Origin: Anaerolineales bacterium
Lineage (GTDB): Bacteria > Chloroflexota > Anaerolineae > Anaerolineales > JABWBV01
Length of the DNA stretch: 55,308 nucleotides
Direction: 5' to 3'
Assembly: GCA_020634875.1 (NCBI GenBank)
Contig: JACKAX010000024.1
Location: 1-55,308, forward strand
The translations under genes were made by a program, and so were the position numbers. A model generated the notes under the pieces. That model made no database searches and was not told where the DNA came from. It saw nothing but the letters and a program-made list of their open reading frames with translations. Within the stretch, counting starts at the first letter, position 1. Each line of letters begins with the position of its first letter. Of the stretch, positions 42,289 through 51,089 are shown one piece after another.

Positions 42289-43263
42289 CTATACGGCTTC
42301 AGGAACTGCCATCAATTCCTCGATGGCTGCTTTGACGCGGTGGACAGATTCCGGGTGGCGGAGGACGATGATGTCCGCACCAGATTCAAGCAAGGAAACG
42401 GCAGTGAGGGTTTCCCAATGCAAAGCCCGGTTGAGCCAGTCGCCCCATGCGGTGGGGACGCCTTCACCAACTTTTGATTCTTTCGTCTTCCATGCTTCAA
42501 AACCAGGGGTGACGATCATCGGAAGTTGAGTCATTGCATCACCTTGCAGGGCGGCCAGGCGCAGACGTTCCATAACGGAATAACCGTATTCGATGCCGTA
42601 GCCGAGTGCGCCAGTGGTGGGGTCCATCAGAATCCGGTCGAGGGGCATGCCCATGTCGTGGATGAGGATATTTAACTGTTTAGAAAGATTCACATCCATG
42701 GGGGCGCGAGCAGTGACAAGGTGGCCGTTAGCTAACGCAGTTGCTACGATGGTGCGGTAGTTTTTGTCTTCGCAGATGCCAATAACGATCCGTTCTCCTT
42801 TGGCAGCTTCGGCCACAGGAACGAGAAGTTCGTTATCCAGTTCAGCTTGACCAGGGCCGTAGACAATGAGTGGTAGACCGGTCGCAGCGAGAACGGCTTT
42901 GACCGCGGCGACGGCTTTGGCGGGGGTGTTCGGTTGGCCTTCGGTGTCCGTCAGGCTGAGGGTGAGTTGGATAAGTTCGGCTCCAGCGGTTTCAGCGGCT
43001 TTTGCCCACGCGGCGGGGTCGTCCATCACTTCACCCCAGGTTTCGAAAAGGAGGGGGGACCAGTCATCAGGTTTGCGATCACGGATTTCGATCGCGACAA
43101 CGGGTGTGTGTGGGGTGGGGGCTTCAAAGTGCATGAAGGGCAGAGATTTTTCTCCACCTACGGTAATGGGGCGGGCGCGTGTGCCCCCCTCGGCGGGGGT
43201 AGCCCCGAGGGTGATCGCACGGACAGCACCGGGATATTTTTCGAGAGGAATTTCAAAAGGCAT
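42289..43263 (-). CDS. acsD: Corrinoid iron-sulfur protein small subunit
   Basis: 324 residues with GGAG upstream. It is a TIM-barrel CdhD/AcsD protein: Pro-Ala-Glu-Gly-Gly-Thr-Arg, Val-Val-Ala-Ile-Glu-Ile-Arg-Asp, Asp-Pro-Thr-Thr-Gly-Ala-Leu-Gly-Tyr-Gly-Ile-Glu-Tyr. It forms the heterodimer with AcsC and helps bind the corrinoid. It begins 26 bp before acsC. Confidence 0.94.
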   Translation of the reverse strand: MPFEIPLEKYPGAVRAITLGATPAEGGTRARPITVGGEKSLPFMHFEAPTPHTPVVAIEIRDRKPDDWSPLLFETWGEVMDDPAAWAKAAETAGAELIQLTLSLTDTEGQPNTPAKAVAAVKAVLAATGLPLIVYGPGQAELDNELLVPVAEAAKGERIVIGICEDKNYRTIVATALANGHLVTARAPMDVNLSKQLNILIHDMGMPLDRILMDPTTGALGYGIEYGYSVMERLRLAALQGDAMTQLPMIVTPGFEAWKTKESKVGEGVPTAWGDWLNRALHWETLTAVSLLESGADIIVLRHPESVHRVKAAIEELMAVPEAV

Positions 43264-43296
43264 GAGGTCTCTCCGTTTTTGGGGTTAGTTTGTTTA

Positions 43297-43722
43297 TTAC
43301 AGCGGCCAATCTTGCAACATGCGGGCGGTTTCTTCTGAGTGGCCTGATTCGTCGCGTACCATGTCTTCAAGTTGGACCATTAGCCCTTTGTCACCGTACG
43401 CGTCGGCCTCCAGGGCTCTTTGTGTGTAATCTTTGCCCGCTTTGAGTTCAGCGGCAAGAACGGCTTCAAGCATCTCTTTGTTTGTTTTGGCTGCGGGAAC
43501 TGTGGCTGGGAGGGTGGTTGGTTCACCTCCAAGGGCGACGATTTTGTTTGCCAGGAATTGGGCGTGGAGCTGTTCGTCCGCGACTTCGGTGAGGAAGAAT
43601 TGGGCCAATTGGGGGCGGAAGGGGCCGGAGGCTTTTGCCGCGTAGGTGATGTATTGAATGATGGCGCTGAGTTCGCCCGAAAGGTCTTCGTTGAGGTGGT
43701 TGATGAGGGTTTGTTTATCCAT
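43297..43722 (-). CDS. Ferritin-like diiron-fold protein
   Basis: 141 residues, all helical. Diiron ligands fit the bacterioferritin/ferritin-like pattern: E17, then E50-x2-H53 in Asp-Glu-Gln-Leu-His, and later Glu residues with Glu-Ser-Gly-His-Ser-Glu. AAGGA precedes the ATG. It may store iron, or detoxify oxygen or peroxide near the oxygen-sensitive CODH/ACS metalloenzymes. Its location between acsD and acsB supports such a protective role, but this is inference. Confidence 0.8.
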   Translation of the reverse strand: MDKQTLINHLNEDLSGELSAIIQYITYAAKASGPFRPQLAQFFLTEVADEQLHAQFLANKIVALGGEPTTLPATVPAAKTNKEMLEAVLAAELKAGKDYTQRALEADAYGDKGLMVQLEDMVRDESGHSEETARMLQDWPL

Positions 43723-43734
43723 GATTGTTCCTTT

Positions 43735-44325
43735 TTACAACCTTTTGTCCGAAATGAGCAGATTTTCGTGCAATAGGTTTCTATTTATAAAAAACAGCCG
43801 CGCCTTGTAGATCAAAGTCGCGGCACTGAGAATGAAACTCCAATAGAAAATGAATTCAAAAATCCCAAACATTAGTGCTGACTCTTTGCTGACATTTTCA
43901 AGCAGGGGCGTTTCCATCAATCCACGCCCCAACATCGCCCAAAGGTGTCCGGGTAAAGATACCAATCCGCCGAGGAGTAAGAAATTGAGTACAGGTTGGT
44001 TGGAGATTTTTATGGCAAGCCACCAGAAAAACCATCCAATTCCGCCGTAGAGGATTGCAATTATCGGCGGCCAATACCACCGTGCGAAGTTCGAAAAAAC
44101 GAATTGATAGCACGTTGCCCACACAAAATCACTGGACATCACGATGCCCCAAAGGACACCCCAAAATAAGGCTGAAACCACGATGATTTCTGTGCGAAGT
44201 TTGTGGAACAGCGCCAAGGGAACGCGGGGAATAAGAATCCAGGCCGCAGCGAAATCTAACAGTGCAACGATGCTCGCGCTCCACCAGTAAATTTCGGACG
44301 TGGCCTGGAATTCAAGGTTCATCAT
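43735..44325 (-). CDS. Hypothetical integral membrane protein
   Basis: 196 residues with about five hydrophobic segments rich in Trp and Tyr (Ile-Tyr-Trp-Trp-Ser-Ala, Gly-Gly-Ile-Gly-Trp-Phe-Phe-Trp-Trp). I recognise no family. It starts with an ATGA overlap with the CBS gene and ends 12 bp before the ferritin-like gene, so it is part of the cluster's transcript. Confidence 0.65.
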   Translation of the reverse strand: MMNLEFQATSEIYWWSASIVALLDFAAAWILIPRVPLALFHKLRTEIIVVSALFWGVLWGIVMSSDFVWATCYQFVFSNFARWYWPPIIAILYGGIGWFFWWLAIKISNQPVLNFLLLGGLVSLPGHLWAMLGRGLMETPLLENVSKESALMFGIFEFIFYWSFILSAATLIYKARLFFINRNLLHENLLISDKRL

Positions 44326-44834
44326 TCTTTGTGGAAACTTGCTCTTGCACGAGCTTCTTCGCGACGACGGAGAAACACGTCGAGCGGTTTTTCGCGCGTC
44401 GCGCGGATGCCGAGGTCACTGAGATCATCACCACTTAAGTAGCGGAGAAGATGTTTGAGGGTGAGCCACGCGGCGGGATACTTGACCCCGCCCGCGTGGT
44501 GGGTGATGTAGACAACGCGCGTGCCCTGATCGAGCATCAATTGGGCGGCGGCGGTGATGGGAATGTCCGGGGGCACGATAGGGAGGGCTTCGCCCATCAC
44601 ATCTTCGGCGGTCAAATGCGTGTAGTCTTCGCGGGTGTATGCCTGAAGAATATCCGCCTGGCTGACCATCCCAACTGCGTGTCCTTGCTCGCTTTCTAAC
44701 ACAACGACAGCTTCCCAGTCTTTTTCGAGCATCTTCTTCACCAGTGCGGTGACCGGTGTATCTACTGGACAAGTGGGTACGCCGACAGACATGAGATCAC
44801 GAACGAGGATGGGGGAGGGTGTGTCAGGAGACAT
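44322..44834 (-). CDS. CBS-domain pair protein
   Basis: 170 residues with two CBS motifs: Val-Arg-Asp-Leu-Met at residues 10-14 and Ala-Glu-Asp-Val-Met near 76. A short basic C-terminal tail follows. CBS pairs bind adenine nucleotides or SAM and act as energy sensors. Being in the acs cluster, it may tune the pathway or the membrane protein it overlaps. Confidence 0.85.
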   Translation of the reverse strand: MSPDTPSPILVRDLMSVGVPTCPVDTPVTALVKKMLEKDWEAVVVLESEQGHAVGMVSQADILQAYTREDYTHLTAEDVMGEALPIVPPDIPITAAAQLMLDQGTRVVYITHHAGGVKYPAAWLTLKHLLRYLSGDDLSDLGIRATREKPLDVFLRRREEARARASFHKE

Positions 44835-44854
44835 CTGTTAGGTGATTTGCATTG

Positions 44855-44889
44855 CGTATTTCGTATTGAAGAGTGGAATACGGAATACG
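44855..44889. repeat. Hairpin of the CGTATT word family
   Basis: cgtatttcgtatt (44855-44867) pairs with aatacggaatacg (44877-44889), 12 of 13, across a 9-nt loop. The same two arms recur at 51000 and 51040. Confidence 0.85.
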
Positions 44890-44896
44890 TAGGAAG

Positions 44897-47185
44897 TTAG
44901 AAAATCGGATCCATAATCAACGCTGGGTGATTGTGCTCTTCCAGCCAGGCGAGTAACTCGTCAGTGGAGGTGACATTCCGTTCGTCGGCGATACGGTCAA
45001 TCAGGTCGGGGTCGCCCTCGCGGATGGCAACAGCTTTGAGTTCGTCGGCCATGCTTTCTTTGAGGAAACTACTCATCCAGATTACTCGTTTGAACCCGCC
45101 ATCAGCGAAGATGAACTTGGGGCTGATTAGGTAATATTTACCCACACCCATTACGCCGGGGGTTTGCAAACCGCCGCCCGCAATCCCGGCTAGGGTGCTG
45201 AACGTCATCCCAGCGGGAGTCATACTGGTATCTTCCCGGCTGACAACCATCACGCCGTTCCCTTCGGGGATGAGCATGACAATGCACTCAAAACATCCAC
45301 ACGCAGTCATCGGGTTTTCCATGATCGAGTACATGGCTACTTCTTGAACTACGCCGTGTGAACCAACGCCAGCGTAGTCGTTTGTGCCTTCCCAGTAGCC
45401 TTTCTGTTTGTCAACGCTTTTACCAAGTTTGATTGGCTGGTTCGGGCCAGTGGGGTTGATGCTGAACGAGGCTTTGCAGTCTAGCCAGTTGTACGCACCA
45501 CACAAGCCAAGTCGTTCGGGGCTGACGATGCAAACGTGGTTTGGGGCGAAGGATTGGCACAGGGTACAGGAGTAGAACTCGTCTACTTTGTCGTCAGTAA
45601 GGTCGGCGAGGCGTTTGTTGCGGTAGTCGTAGGCGTCGCGGGCGAGTTTGAGGTATTCAGCAAACTTATCGGCTTCGGTGTAGATGGTGACTTGCACCTT
45701 GTCCACGATCGCGCCAAAGTCCGAGTGGAACCGGGCGTGCAGGATTTTGCCAAAGTGTTCAAGGTTGAAGCCTTTGTCGGCGGCGGCTTGTGAGATGCGT
45801 ATCCACGCAATGTCGCGCTGTCCAATGTGCTGGATACCAGAGGCACCGTTCACAAAGTAGTGAACCTGCCGTTCGAGCACGGGTTCAAAGTCTTTCTGCA
45901 TCTGACGTCCAGCGACATCAATCACTATTCCCAAATCCATATACCCTTGCAATGGAATGGCGTCAAAGTTTCGGCCAACGACTTCGATTTTTCCGTCCAC
46001 CACTTCATCCATTGCTCGCATTCGCAGATATTCAAACGCTCGCGAATTCTTCCCGCCGAACTCCACCCGCATCGCCGATTTCCGGACAACCTCGCCTTCA
46101 AAAGCAGAACCATACGGAACCGGAACGGGCACGTTGGCCACTTTCACTTTTACCCCTCGGACTTCGATGCACTTTTGTACGAGTTGTTCGGCCTTTTCCA
46201 GATCATCCTTCCCATCAATTTCGTTGAATGGCAGGGAAACAACATGTTCGTAGGTGGTTACGCCAGTGGGCAGAATTTCGGGGATGACGGTGTCGGCAAT
46301 GACCGGGAACCCGAAGTTGATCGCTCCCGCGGCGGCTGCGTATTTCAGATCATCCACCTCCCCAAGGGCGAGAACGAAGGCAAACACACGCTCTTTGTTG
46401 TATAGCAGAATGTCCCGTGCTTGCCCGGCTTTTAAGCCGCCAAACGTTAGGGCGGAGCGGGTTGCAAACCCGAGGGCGTAGATTGCACTCAGGGTATCCG
46501 TGCCGAAGGGGACGGTGTAGGTGTCATATCCTAATTCAACCCCTTCTTCCATTAATTGATGAATGATACTCCGCCCGTTGACGTTCCCTGAAAGGAAGGT
46601 GAGAATGTTGCGGCGTTGGAGTTCGCGGACGATTTTGACCGCGACATCGTTTGATTTCGCACACCCCACGATGGCAGCAAAACCGGGCATCCGTCCGTCT
46701 ACCAATTGAATCCCCCATGAACGGAGTTGGATGTCATCAATGGGGCCGTTGAGGTGACCGTTGCCATTCCCGTTTTCACCGTTTCCGGCGTCCGGGCTGG
46801 TGAAGGCCGCGCCACCAGTGTGGTATCCGGTAGCAGGTTCGGGCTGGAGGCCGTAGGCAAATCGCATCGCCTCAATAGATTCCGCTGCGAGCAGGGTCGC
46901 CATGCCACTATCGAGAGTTTCCCCCAAGTAGGGGGTCCAGTGGGCCTGTGCGGGCAGGGGGTGGAGCAATTCTCGGGCGTGGTGAATGACCGGTTTCAGT
47001 TGGCCGAGCGTTTCTACCGCTTGTCCGGTCATCCCATAAATTAAAGGTAAGTAATAAGCTGTATTTGGAAACGCAACCGGAGTGTCCGGCCCTTTTTCGG
47101 CCAGGGCTTTATCGAGCATAAATTCCGCTTCGGCGACAAGGGCGTTTGCTCCCCGGATGGCGCGTGTAGCAATGTATCGAGACAT
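44897..47185 (-). CDS. acsB: Acetyl-CoA synthase (CODH/ACS alpha subunit)
   Basis: 762 residues from the ATG at 47185, with AGGAG upstream; the frame is open further 5' into acsA. The A-cluster cysteines are seen in Cys-Thr-Leu-Cys-Gln-Ser-Phe-Ala-Pro-Asn-His-Val-Cys, Leu-Cys-Gly-Ala-Tyr-Asn-Trp-Leu-Asp-Cys and Cys-Gly-Cys-Phe-Glu-Cys, which bind the Ni-Ni-4Fe4S centre. It joins CO, a methyl group and CoA. An Asn/Gly-rich linker (around residue 140) sits between the N-terminal region and the next domain and looks like a lineage-specific insertion. Confidence 0.95.
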   Translation of the reverse strand: MSRYIATRAIRGANALVAEAEFMLDKALAEKGPDTPVAFPNTAYYLPLIYGMTGQAVETLGQLKPVIHHARELLHPLPAQAHWTPYLGETLDSGMATLLAAESIEAMRFAYGLQPEPATGYHTGGAAFTSPDAGNGENGNGNGHLNGPIDDIQLRSWGIQLVDGRMPGFAAIVGCAKSNDVAVKIVRELQRRNILTFLSGNVNGRSIIHQLMEEGVELGYDTYTVPFGTDTLSAIYALGFATRSALTFGGLKAGQARDILLYNKERVFAFVLALGEVDDLKYAAAAGAINFGFPVIADTVIPEILPTGVTTYEHVVSLPFNEIDGKDDLEKAEQLVQKCIEVRGVKVKVANVPVPVPYGSAFEGEVVRKSAMRVEFGGKNSRAFEYLRMRAMDEVVDGKIEVVGRNFDAIPLQGYMDLGIVIDVAGRQMQKDFEPVLERQVHYFVNGASGIQHIGQRDIAWIRISQAAADKGFNLEHFGKILHARFHSDFGAIVDKVQVTIYTEADKFAEYLKLARDAYDYRNKRLADLTDDKVDEFYSCTLCQSFAPNHVCIVSPERLGLCGAYNWLDCKASFSINPTGPNQPIKLGKSVDKQKGYWEGTNDYAGVGSHGVVQEVAMYSIMENPMTACGCFECIVMLIPEGNGVMVVSREDTSMTPAGMTFSTLAGIAGGGLQTPGVMGVGKYYLISPKFIFADGGFKRVIWMSSFLKESMADELKAVAIREGDPDLIDRIADERNVTSTDELLAWLEEHNHPALIMDPIF

Positions 47186-47199
47186 AGGATTCTCCTGAC

Positions 47200-47258
47200 G
47201 TACTGTGTATTTCGTATTCCGGATCTTTACGCAAAACGAAAAACGCAGTACGGAATAC
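47200..47258. repeat. Imperfect repeat of the CGTATT word family
   Basis: tactg/cagta and gtattcc (47214-47220)/ggaatac (47252-47258) lie in crossing order. It occupies the 73-bp acsA-acsB gap and touches the acsA stop codon. Confidence 0.6.
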
Positions 47259-49274
47259 TCAGTTCGGGCTAACCCCGTAAAGGGCTTCGCGCCGTTGGGC
47301 AAACGGCAACGCTTCAATTTCAACCATCCGGTCGTCGCCGCCTTTGCCGAACCGGGTGGGTTCGTAAGCGGGCAGGCCGAGGGCGGCGCGCTTTTTGTCA
47401 ATGTGTTCGAGCGTTTTTTCGATCATCACATCGGGATCGGCGATGAACTCTAGCTTACCGCCATACAGTTCTTCCCAACCCTGGCTGATGTATTTCAACA
47501 CCTGATCGCTATCCGACACTCGGTCGGGCATCCCACTCACAGGGGACGAACCACCGAAGATGACATACGCACCTGAGGCCACACAGTAGGTGCCGATGGC
47601 GAGCGCTTTTTCGCTCATCCATTCGGGAGCCAAACCAACGGCGGGAATATCACTAATGTCGTCACCCAGGCCGCCTTCTTCAGCCATTTGGGTAAGCACA
47701 GTCAGGATGCGGGTGTTATCTACGCACGAGCCCATGTGCAGCACAGGCGGAATCCCTACCGTTTCGCAGACCTCGCGCAGACCAGGTCCGACTTTGTCCA
47801 GTCCCGCCTCGCCGAGTAGGAGACCAAGTTTGGCACTGGCAATGGCGCCACAACCCGTTTCGACCACCAGCACATCTTCTTTGAGCAGTTTTTGAGTGAC
47901 GTAAGTGTGGGAGAAATCCTGTTGACTACGTGGGTTGTTGCAGCCAACGATGGCAGCAACGCCGCGAATGCGTCCGGTCATGATCGCATCATTGAGCGGG
48001 CGGAAGGATGCCCGGTAACTACCACCGAGCATGTAGTTGATGTATTCGTGCGAAAAACCAGGGATGAGGCTCTCGCGCACCTGTGGAATGCGGGTCTTTT
48101 TGCGGTTGGCAAAGTTGTCAATCGCCACTTTTAGGATGTCTTTGGCAATAGTAAGGGCTTTGTGCTCGTTGAATTCGATGTGGGTCGCGCCCTTAATTTT
48201 TACCTTCGGCGAGGTGGTGATAATTTTGGTGTGGAAATTTTCAGCAAGGCTGACAAGAGCTTGCATCACGCATTGAACATCTACGACCATTGCTTCAACT
48301 GCGCCTGTTAAAATGGATAGTTCTTGGTGCAGAAAGTTGCCCGCAGCCGGAATGCCCTGACGCATCAGGATTTCATTCGCTGTACAGCAAATCCCCGTAA
48401 GATTTACCCCGTTAGCGCCAGCTGCTTTTGCATATTCAATGATTTCGGGGGTTTGGGATGCCGCAACGATCATCTCGCTTAAAGTCGGTTCATGCCCGTG
48501 GACAACAACGTTAACCATATCTTCTTTTAGTACACCCAGATTGGCTTGACCGAGGATTGGGGCAGGGGTCCCGAATAAAATATCAGAGATGTCTGTTGCC
48601 ATCATACTACCGCCCCAACCGTCAGCCAGGGCAGTGCGAACGGCATGGTGAAGGATGTGAGCAGGATCTTGGTCGTCCCCGATGTGGGTACGGTGCAGAG
48701 CTTCAACTACTTCGCGATCCACGCCTCTCGGGATGACACCTTGCTCTTTCCAGATTTTTTGTCGCTTGGCAGGGGCACGTTGGATCGGAACAATTTCCCC
48801 GCGCTGTTGGCCGAATTGGGAGATGTAGAGGTCGGCTAGGTCGTTAGCAATTGCCTCGGGGGCACGACCCTCGACGGGGATTTTGTAGCTTGCCGCGACC
48901 GTACGGAGTTTTGCCACGTCGCGGATGAAGTAACCTTCAGTTTCCCCATTCGCAACAGCTTTTAGGGTGAAGGCCATATCTCGGCCATGGTCGGAATGTG
49001 CAGCCCCTCCCGCCGCAATGGCGCGGATCAGGTTCCGGGCCTGGATCGTATCAATCGTCGCGCCGCACACACCTGTTTGGCCGTCTTTGGTTAACCGGCA
49101 AGGTCCCATGCCACACAACTTACAGCACATGCCCGCCGAACCTATGTTGCAGGGCACCATTGCATCCGCCCGGCTAAACGCCGTCGAGAGGCCAATGTCA
49201 TCGGCAAAAATTAACATTTCTTGCGCGGCTGGGTCAGCCGAGCGTTCTTCGGGAGTTCGTACACCTTTAGGCAT
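47259..49274 (-). CDS. acsA: Carbon monoxide dehydrogenase catalytic subunit
   Basis: 671 residues with AAGGAGG 6 nt before the ATG. D- and B-cluster cysteines include C42, C50, C51, C54, C59 and C70. Ala-Ala-His-Ser-Asp-His-Gly is typical. C-cluster ligands are in Glu-Thr-Gly-Cys-Gly-Ala, His-Met-Gly-Ser-Cys-Val-Asp and the Cys of Val-Asp-Val-Gln-Cys. It reduces CO2 to CO for AcsB. The start overlaps the upstream HMA-like gene by 8 bp, so the two are coupled. Nickel insertion would need the CooC proteins at the other end of the cluster. Confidence 0.95.
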   Translation of the reverse strand: MPKGVRTPEERSADPAAQEMLIFADDIGLSTAFSRADAMVPCNIGSAGMCCKLCGMGPCRLTKDGQTGVCGATIDTIQARNLIRAIAAGGAAHSDHGRDMAFTLKAVANGETEGYFIRDVAKLRTVAASYKIPVEGRAPEAIANDLADLYISQFGQQRGEIVPIQRAPAKRQKIWKEQGVIPRGVDREVVEALHRTHIGDDQDPAHILHHAVRTALADGWGGSMMATDISDILFGTPAPILGQANLGVLKEDMVNVVVHGHEPTLSEMIVAASQTPEIIEYAKAAGANGVNLTGICCTANEILMRQGIPAAGNFLHQELSILTGAVEAMVVDVQCVMQALVSLAENFHTKIITTSPKVKIKGATHIEFNEHKALTIAKDILKVAIDNFANRKKTRIPQVRESLIPGFSHEYINYMLGGSYRASFRPLNDAIMTGRIRGVAAIVGCNNPRSQQDFSHTYVTQKLLKEDVLVVETGCGAIASAKLGLLLGEAGLDKVGPGLREVCETVGIPPVLHMGSCVDNTRILTVLTQMAEEGGLGDDISDIPAVGLAPEWMSEKALAIGTYCVASGAYVIFGGSSPVSGMPDRVSDSDQVLKYISQGWEELYGGKLEFIADPDVMIEKTLEHIDKKRAALGLPAYEPTRFGKGGDDRMVEIEALPFAQRREALYGVSPN

Positions 49275-49668
49275 GATCAGCCTCCTTAAGTTGAGAACTA
49301 CGGATAACGCCCATCCCTGGGCACGGCCACAATGGGCGACTGGTAGCTGAAATTTCCTGAGCGAAACTTACGGTGCGTCCCACCTGGGTATAGGCGGTTG
49401 TGTGGCGGAAAAAGGGTTTCTCAACCTGACCGGCTTGAGTGCCGATTTCCACAGGAACAGATAACTCGGAAAGATACCCAGCTCCATCAAGTGCATACTC
49501 AATGGCTTGGGGATTAGTTTGGGTTGAGTCGTATTCAATTTCAACAGATTGAAAAGCGCTACTGGCATAGATGTCCCCTATACCAGACAAACATGAAAGC
49601 ACGCGTCTCACCTCAATCACATGGTGATCCGCATACATCGCAGGCAATTTTAGAGTTAGGCTCTCCAT
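49267..49668 (-). CDS. HMA-fold-like protein without metal-binding cysteines
   Basis: 133 residues from the ATG at 49668, with GGAGG 8 nt upstream. The first 70 residues follow the heavy-metal-associated pattern (Val-Ile-Glu-Val-Arg-Arg-Val-Leu-Ser-Cys-Leu-Ser-Gly-Ile, Val-Glu-Ile-Glu-Tyr-Asp). The CxxC loop is replaced by A13-D14-H15-H16. The C-terminal 60 residues match nothing I know and end in a Cys-Pro-Gly motif. It is the first gene of the acs transcription unit and overlaps acsA. It might be a nickel or CODH chaperone using His instead of Cys, or a regulator. Confidence 0.7.
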   Translation of the reverse strand: MESLTLKLPAMYADHHVIEVRRVLSCLSGIGDIYASSAFQSVEIEYDSTQTNPQAIEYALDGAGYLSELSVPVEIGTQAGQVEKPFFRHTTAYTQVGRTVSFAQEISATSRPLWPCPGMGVIRSSQLKEADHA

Positions 49669-49923
49669 TGGTGGTACCTCCGCAGAATAAAAAAGTGAAG
49701 CCCAAGAAATATTTAATTGTCGGCCCCCAAAACAAACTCCCGCCCGGAAAGCCAAAAAACTTTATTAAGTTAAAACAATTGAGATGGATGGTAAAAAAAC
49801 AACCATCCCGGCATGTAATGATTTTTTCCCAATCGGTATCAATCGAACAGGGTCAACTATCCCCACTGCATGGGTATATTTGTCCTTTAAGCGGTTCTGA
49901 AGCTCAGAAAATGGAAATATCCC
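49669..49923. promoter_or_regulatory. Presumed promoter region of the acs cluster
   Basis: 255 bp without a credible gene between the WYL regulator stop and the HMA-like start, both on the - strand. It is AT-richer than its surroundings and contains ggatggt (49786-49792) and accatcc (49802-49808) around an A/T-rich loop. I found no -35/-10 pair with good spacing, so the exact promoter is not assigned. Confidence 0.4.
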
Positions 49924-50904
49924 TTACAAAGCGCCAATTTTTGTCTCATAAACCTTCAAAATTTGCCGGGCGAAGTCTGCCATACTCAGGCGTAAAGCGA
50001 ACGGTTTTAACACTTCTACCCCCTGTCCAAAGTCCAGTAACCGATTACGCGCTTCCTCTAACGAGGAAAATGCCAGAGTGAGCGTGATCTGTCCTTCACT
50101 ATCAGGCTGGGCGGCTTCGATCTGTGCATGAAGCGAATTTCCGAAATAGTAAGGCAGGGCAAGGATAAAATTCGGCGCAACCCGGACTTGAACGGGGTAG
50201 ATCGCGTGTTGCTGATCCCGTTCATCGCAATACTTCTGCCAGAACGCGCCCAAATCTAAATCGGCTACCCGCGCAAAGGTTTCTTCAATTGATTGAACGT
50301 CTCGCAGGTGGGAAATTCGGTGAACCTGAAACCGTCCCGTTTGCAAACAGACCACGTACCAGATTCCTGCTTTCGCAACGAGCCCATAAGGTTCTACAAG
50401 TTGTTCGAGTTCGAGCGTGGGAAGTGGGCGGTAGGTCAGCAGTAGTTTTTGATCGTGCCACACCGCGTGCTGGATGGCTTGCAGATAAGGCACGCTTTCT
50501 GTACCGGTTTTCCAGCCAGACGAATCGAGGTAAAAACGCTGGCGCATAAGGGTTTCATCGGCGCGGCGGTGGGCGGGCAGGGCAGCAGAGAGTTTGAGCA
50601 GGGCTGTTTTGAGTTCCTGTGTGACTCCCAGATCGGCGAGTGGGGTTGGGATGTTGAGCATAAACAGCGCACGGACTTCGCCCTCGGTTAATCCGGTCAG
50701 GCTTGTGCGGTAATTGTCCACCAAAGAAAAACCTCCGTCTGGACCGGCCTCTCCATACACCGGTATCCCTGAGGTGCTGAGTGCGATAATATCGCGATAA
50801 ATGGTGCGCTCGGAGACTTCCAATTCGTTTGCAAGGGCGCGAGCAGTCATTCGCCCGCGGGTTTGTAAGAGCATGAGAAGGGAAAGTAAACGGTCTGCGC
50901 GCAT
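49924..50904 (-). CDS. WYL-domain transcriptional regulator (YafY-like)
   Basis: 326 residues. The N-terminal winged helix-turn-helix (Met-Arg-Ala-Asp-Arg-Leu-Leu-Ser-Leu-Leu, Val-Ser-Glu-Arg-Thr-Ile-Tyr-Arg-Asp) is followed by a WYL domain at about 140-230 and a WCX-type C-terminus. Such proteins sense small ligands, nucleotides or DNA damage. A perfect 10-5-10 inverted repeat 18 bp upstream of the start is the likely operator for self-control and for the divergent GyrI-like gene. It also lies upstream of the acs cluster on the same strand; regulation of acs by it would be speculative. Confidence 0.87.
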   Translation of the reverse strand: MRADRLLSLLMLLQTRGRMTARALANELEVSERTIYRDIIALSTSGIPVYGEAGPDGGFSLVDNYRTSLTGLTEGEVRALFMLNIPTPLADLGVTQELKTALLKLSAALPAHRRADETLMRQRFYLDSSGWKTGTESVPYLQAIQHAVWHDQKLLLTYRPLPTLELEQLVEPYGLVAKAGIWYVVCLQTGRFQVHRISHLRDVQSIEETFARVADLDLGAFWQKYCDERDQQHAIYPVQVRVAPNFILALPYYFGNSLHAQIEAAQPDSEGQITLTLAFSSLEEARNRLLDFGQGVEVLKPFALRLSMADFARQILKVYETKIGAL

Positions 50905-50922
50905 ATTTTGATTCTACCGCTT

Positions 50923-50947
50923 AACCCTGACAGAAGATGTCAGGGTT
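50923..50947. promoter_or_regulatory. Probable WYL-regulator operator
   Basis: aaccctgaca and tgtcagggtt are perfect 10-bp arms around a 5-nt centre. It lies between the regulator and the divergent GyrI-like gene, nearer the regulator. I recall similar TGTCAGGGTT sites upstream of YafY-type regulator genes, which supports an operator rather than a terminator; there is no T-run. Confidence 0.7.
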
Positions 50948-50999
50948 GCGGATTATCATATGAGTATCGAATAATAACTCCAGGGAAATTTCTTTATGG

Positions 51000-51052
51000 C
51001 GTATTTCGTATTGTGTTGCTACGTAGGACCATCATATGGAATACGGAATACG
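51000..51052. repeat. Hairpin of the CGTATT word family
   Basis: cgtatttcgtatt (51000-51012) and aatacggaatacg (51040-51052), 12 of 13 complementary. The arms are identical to those of 44855-44889, but the loop is different and longer (27 nt). Confidence 0.85.
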
Positions 51053-51089
51053 AAATTACCTCTGTACACCACAAACAAGGAGCACCCTC

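Noticed and set aside
49524..50081. + strand ORF across the presumed acs promoter region
   Set aside because: It runs through the 5' part of the HMA-like gene and the 3' end of the WYL gene, has Lys/Pro/Ser-rich low-quality sequence and no ribosome site.
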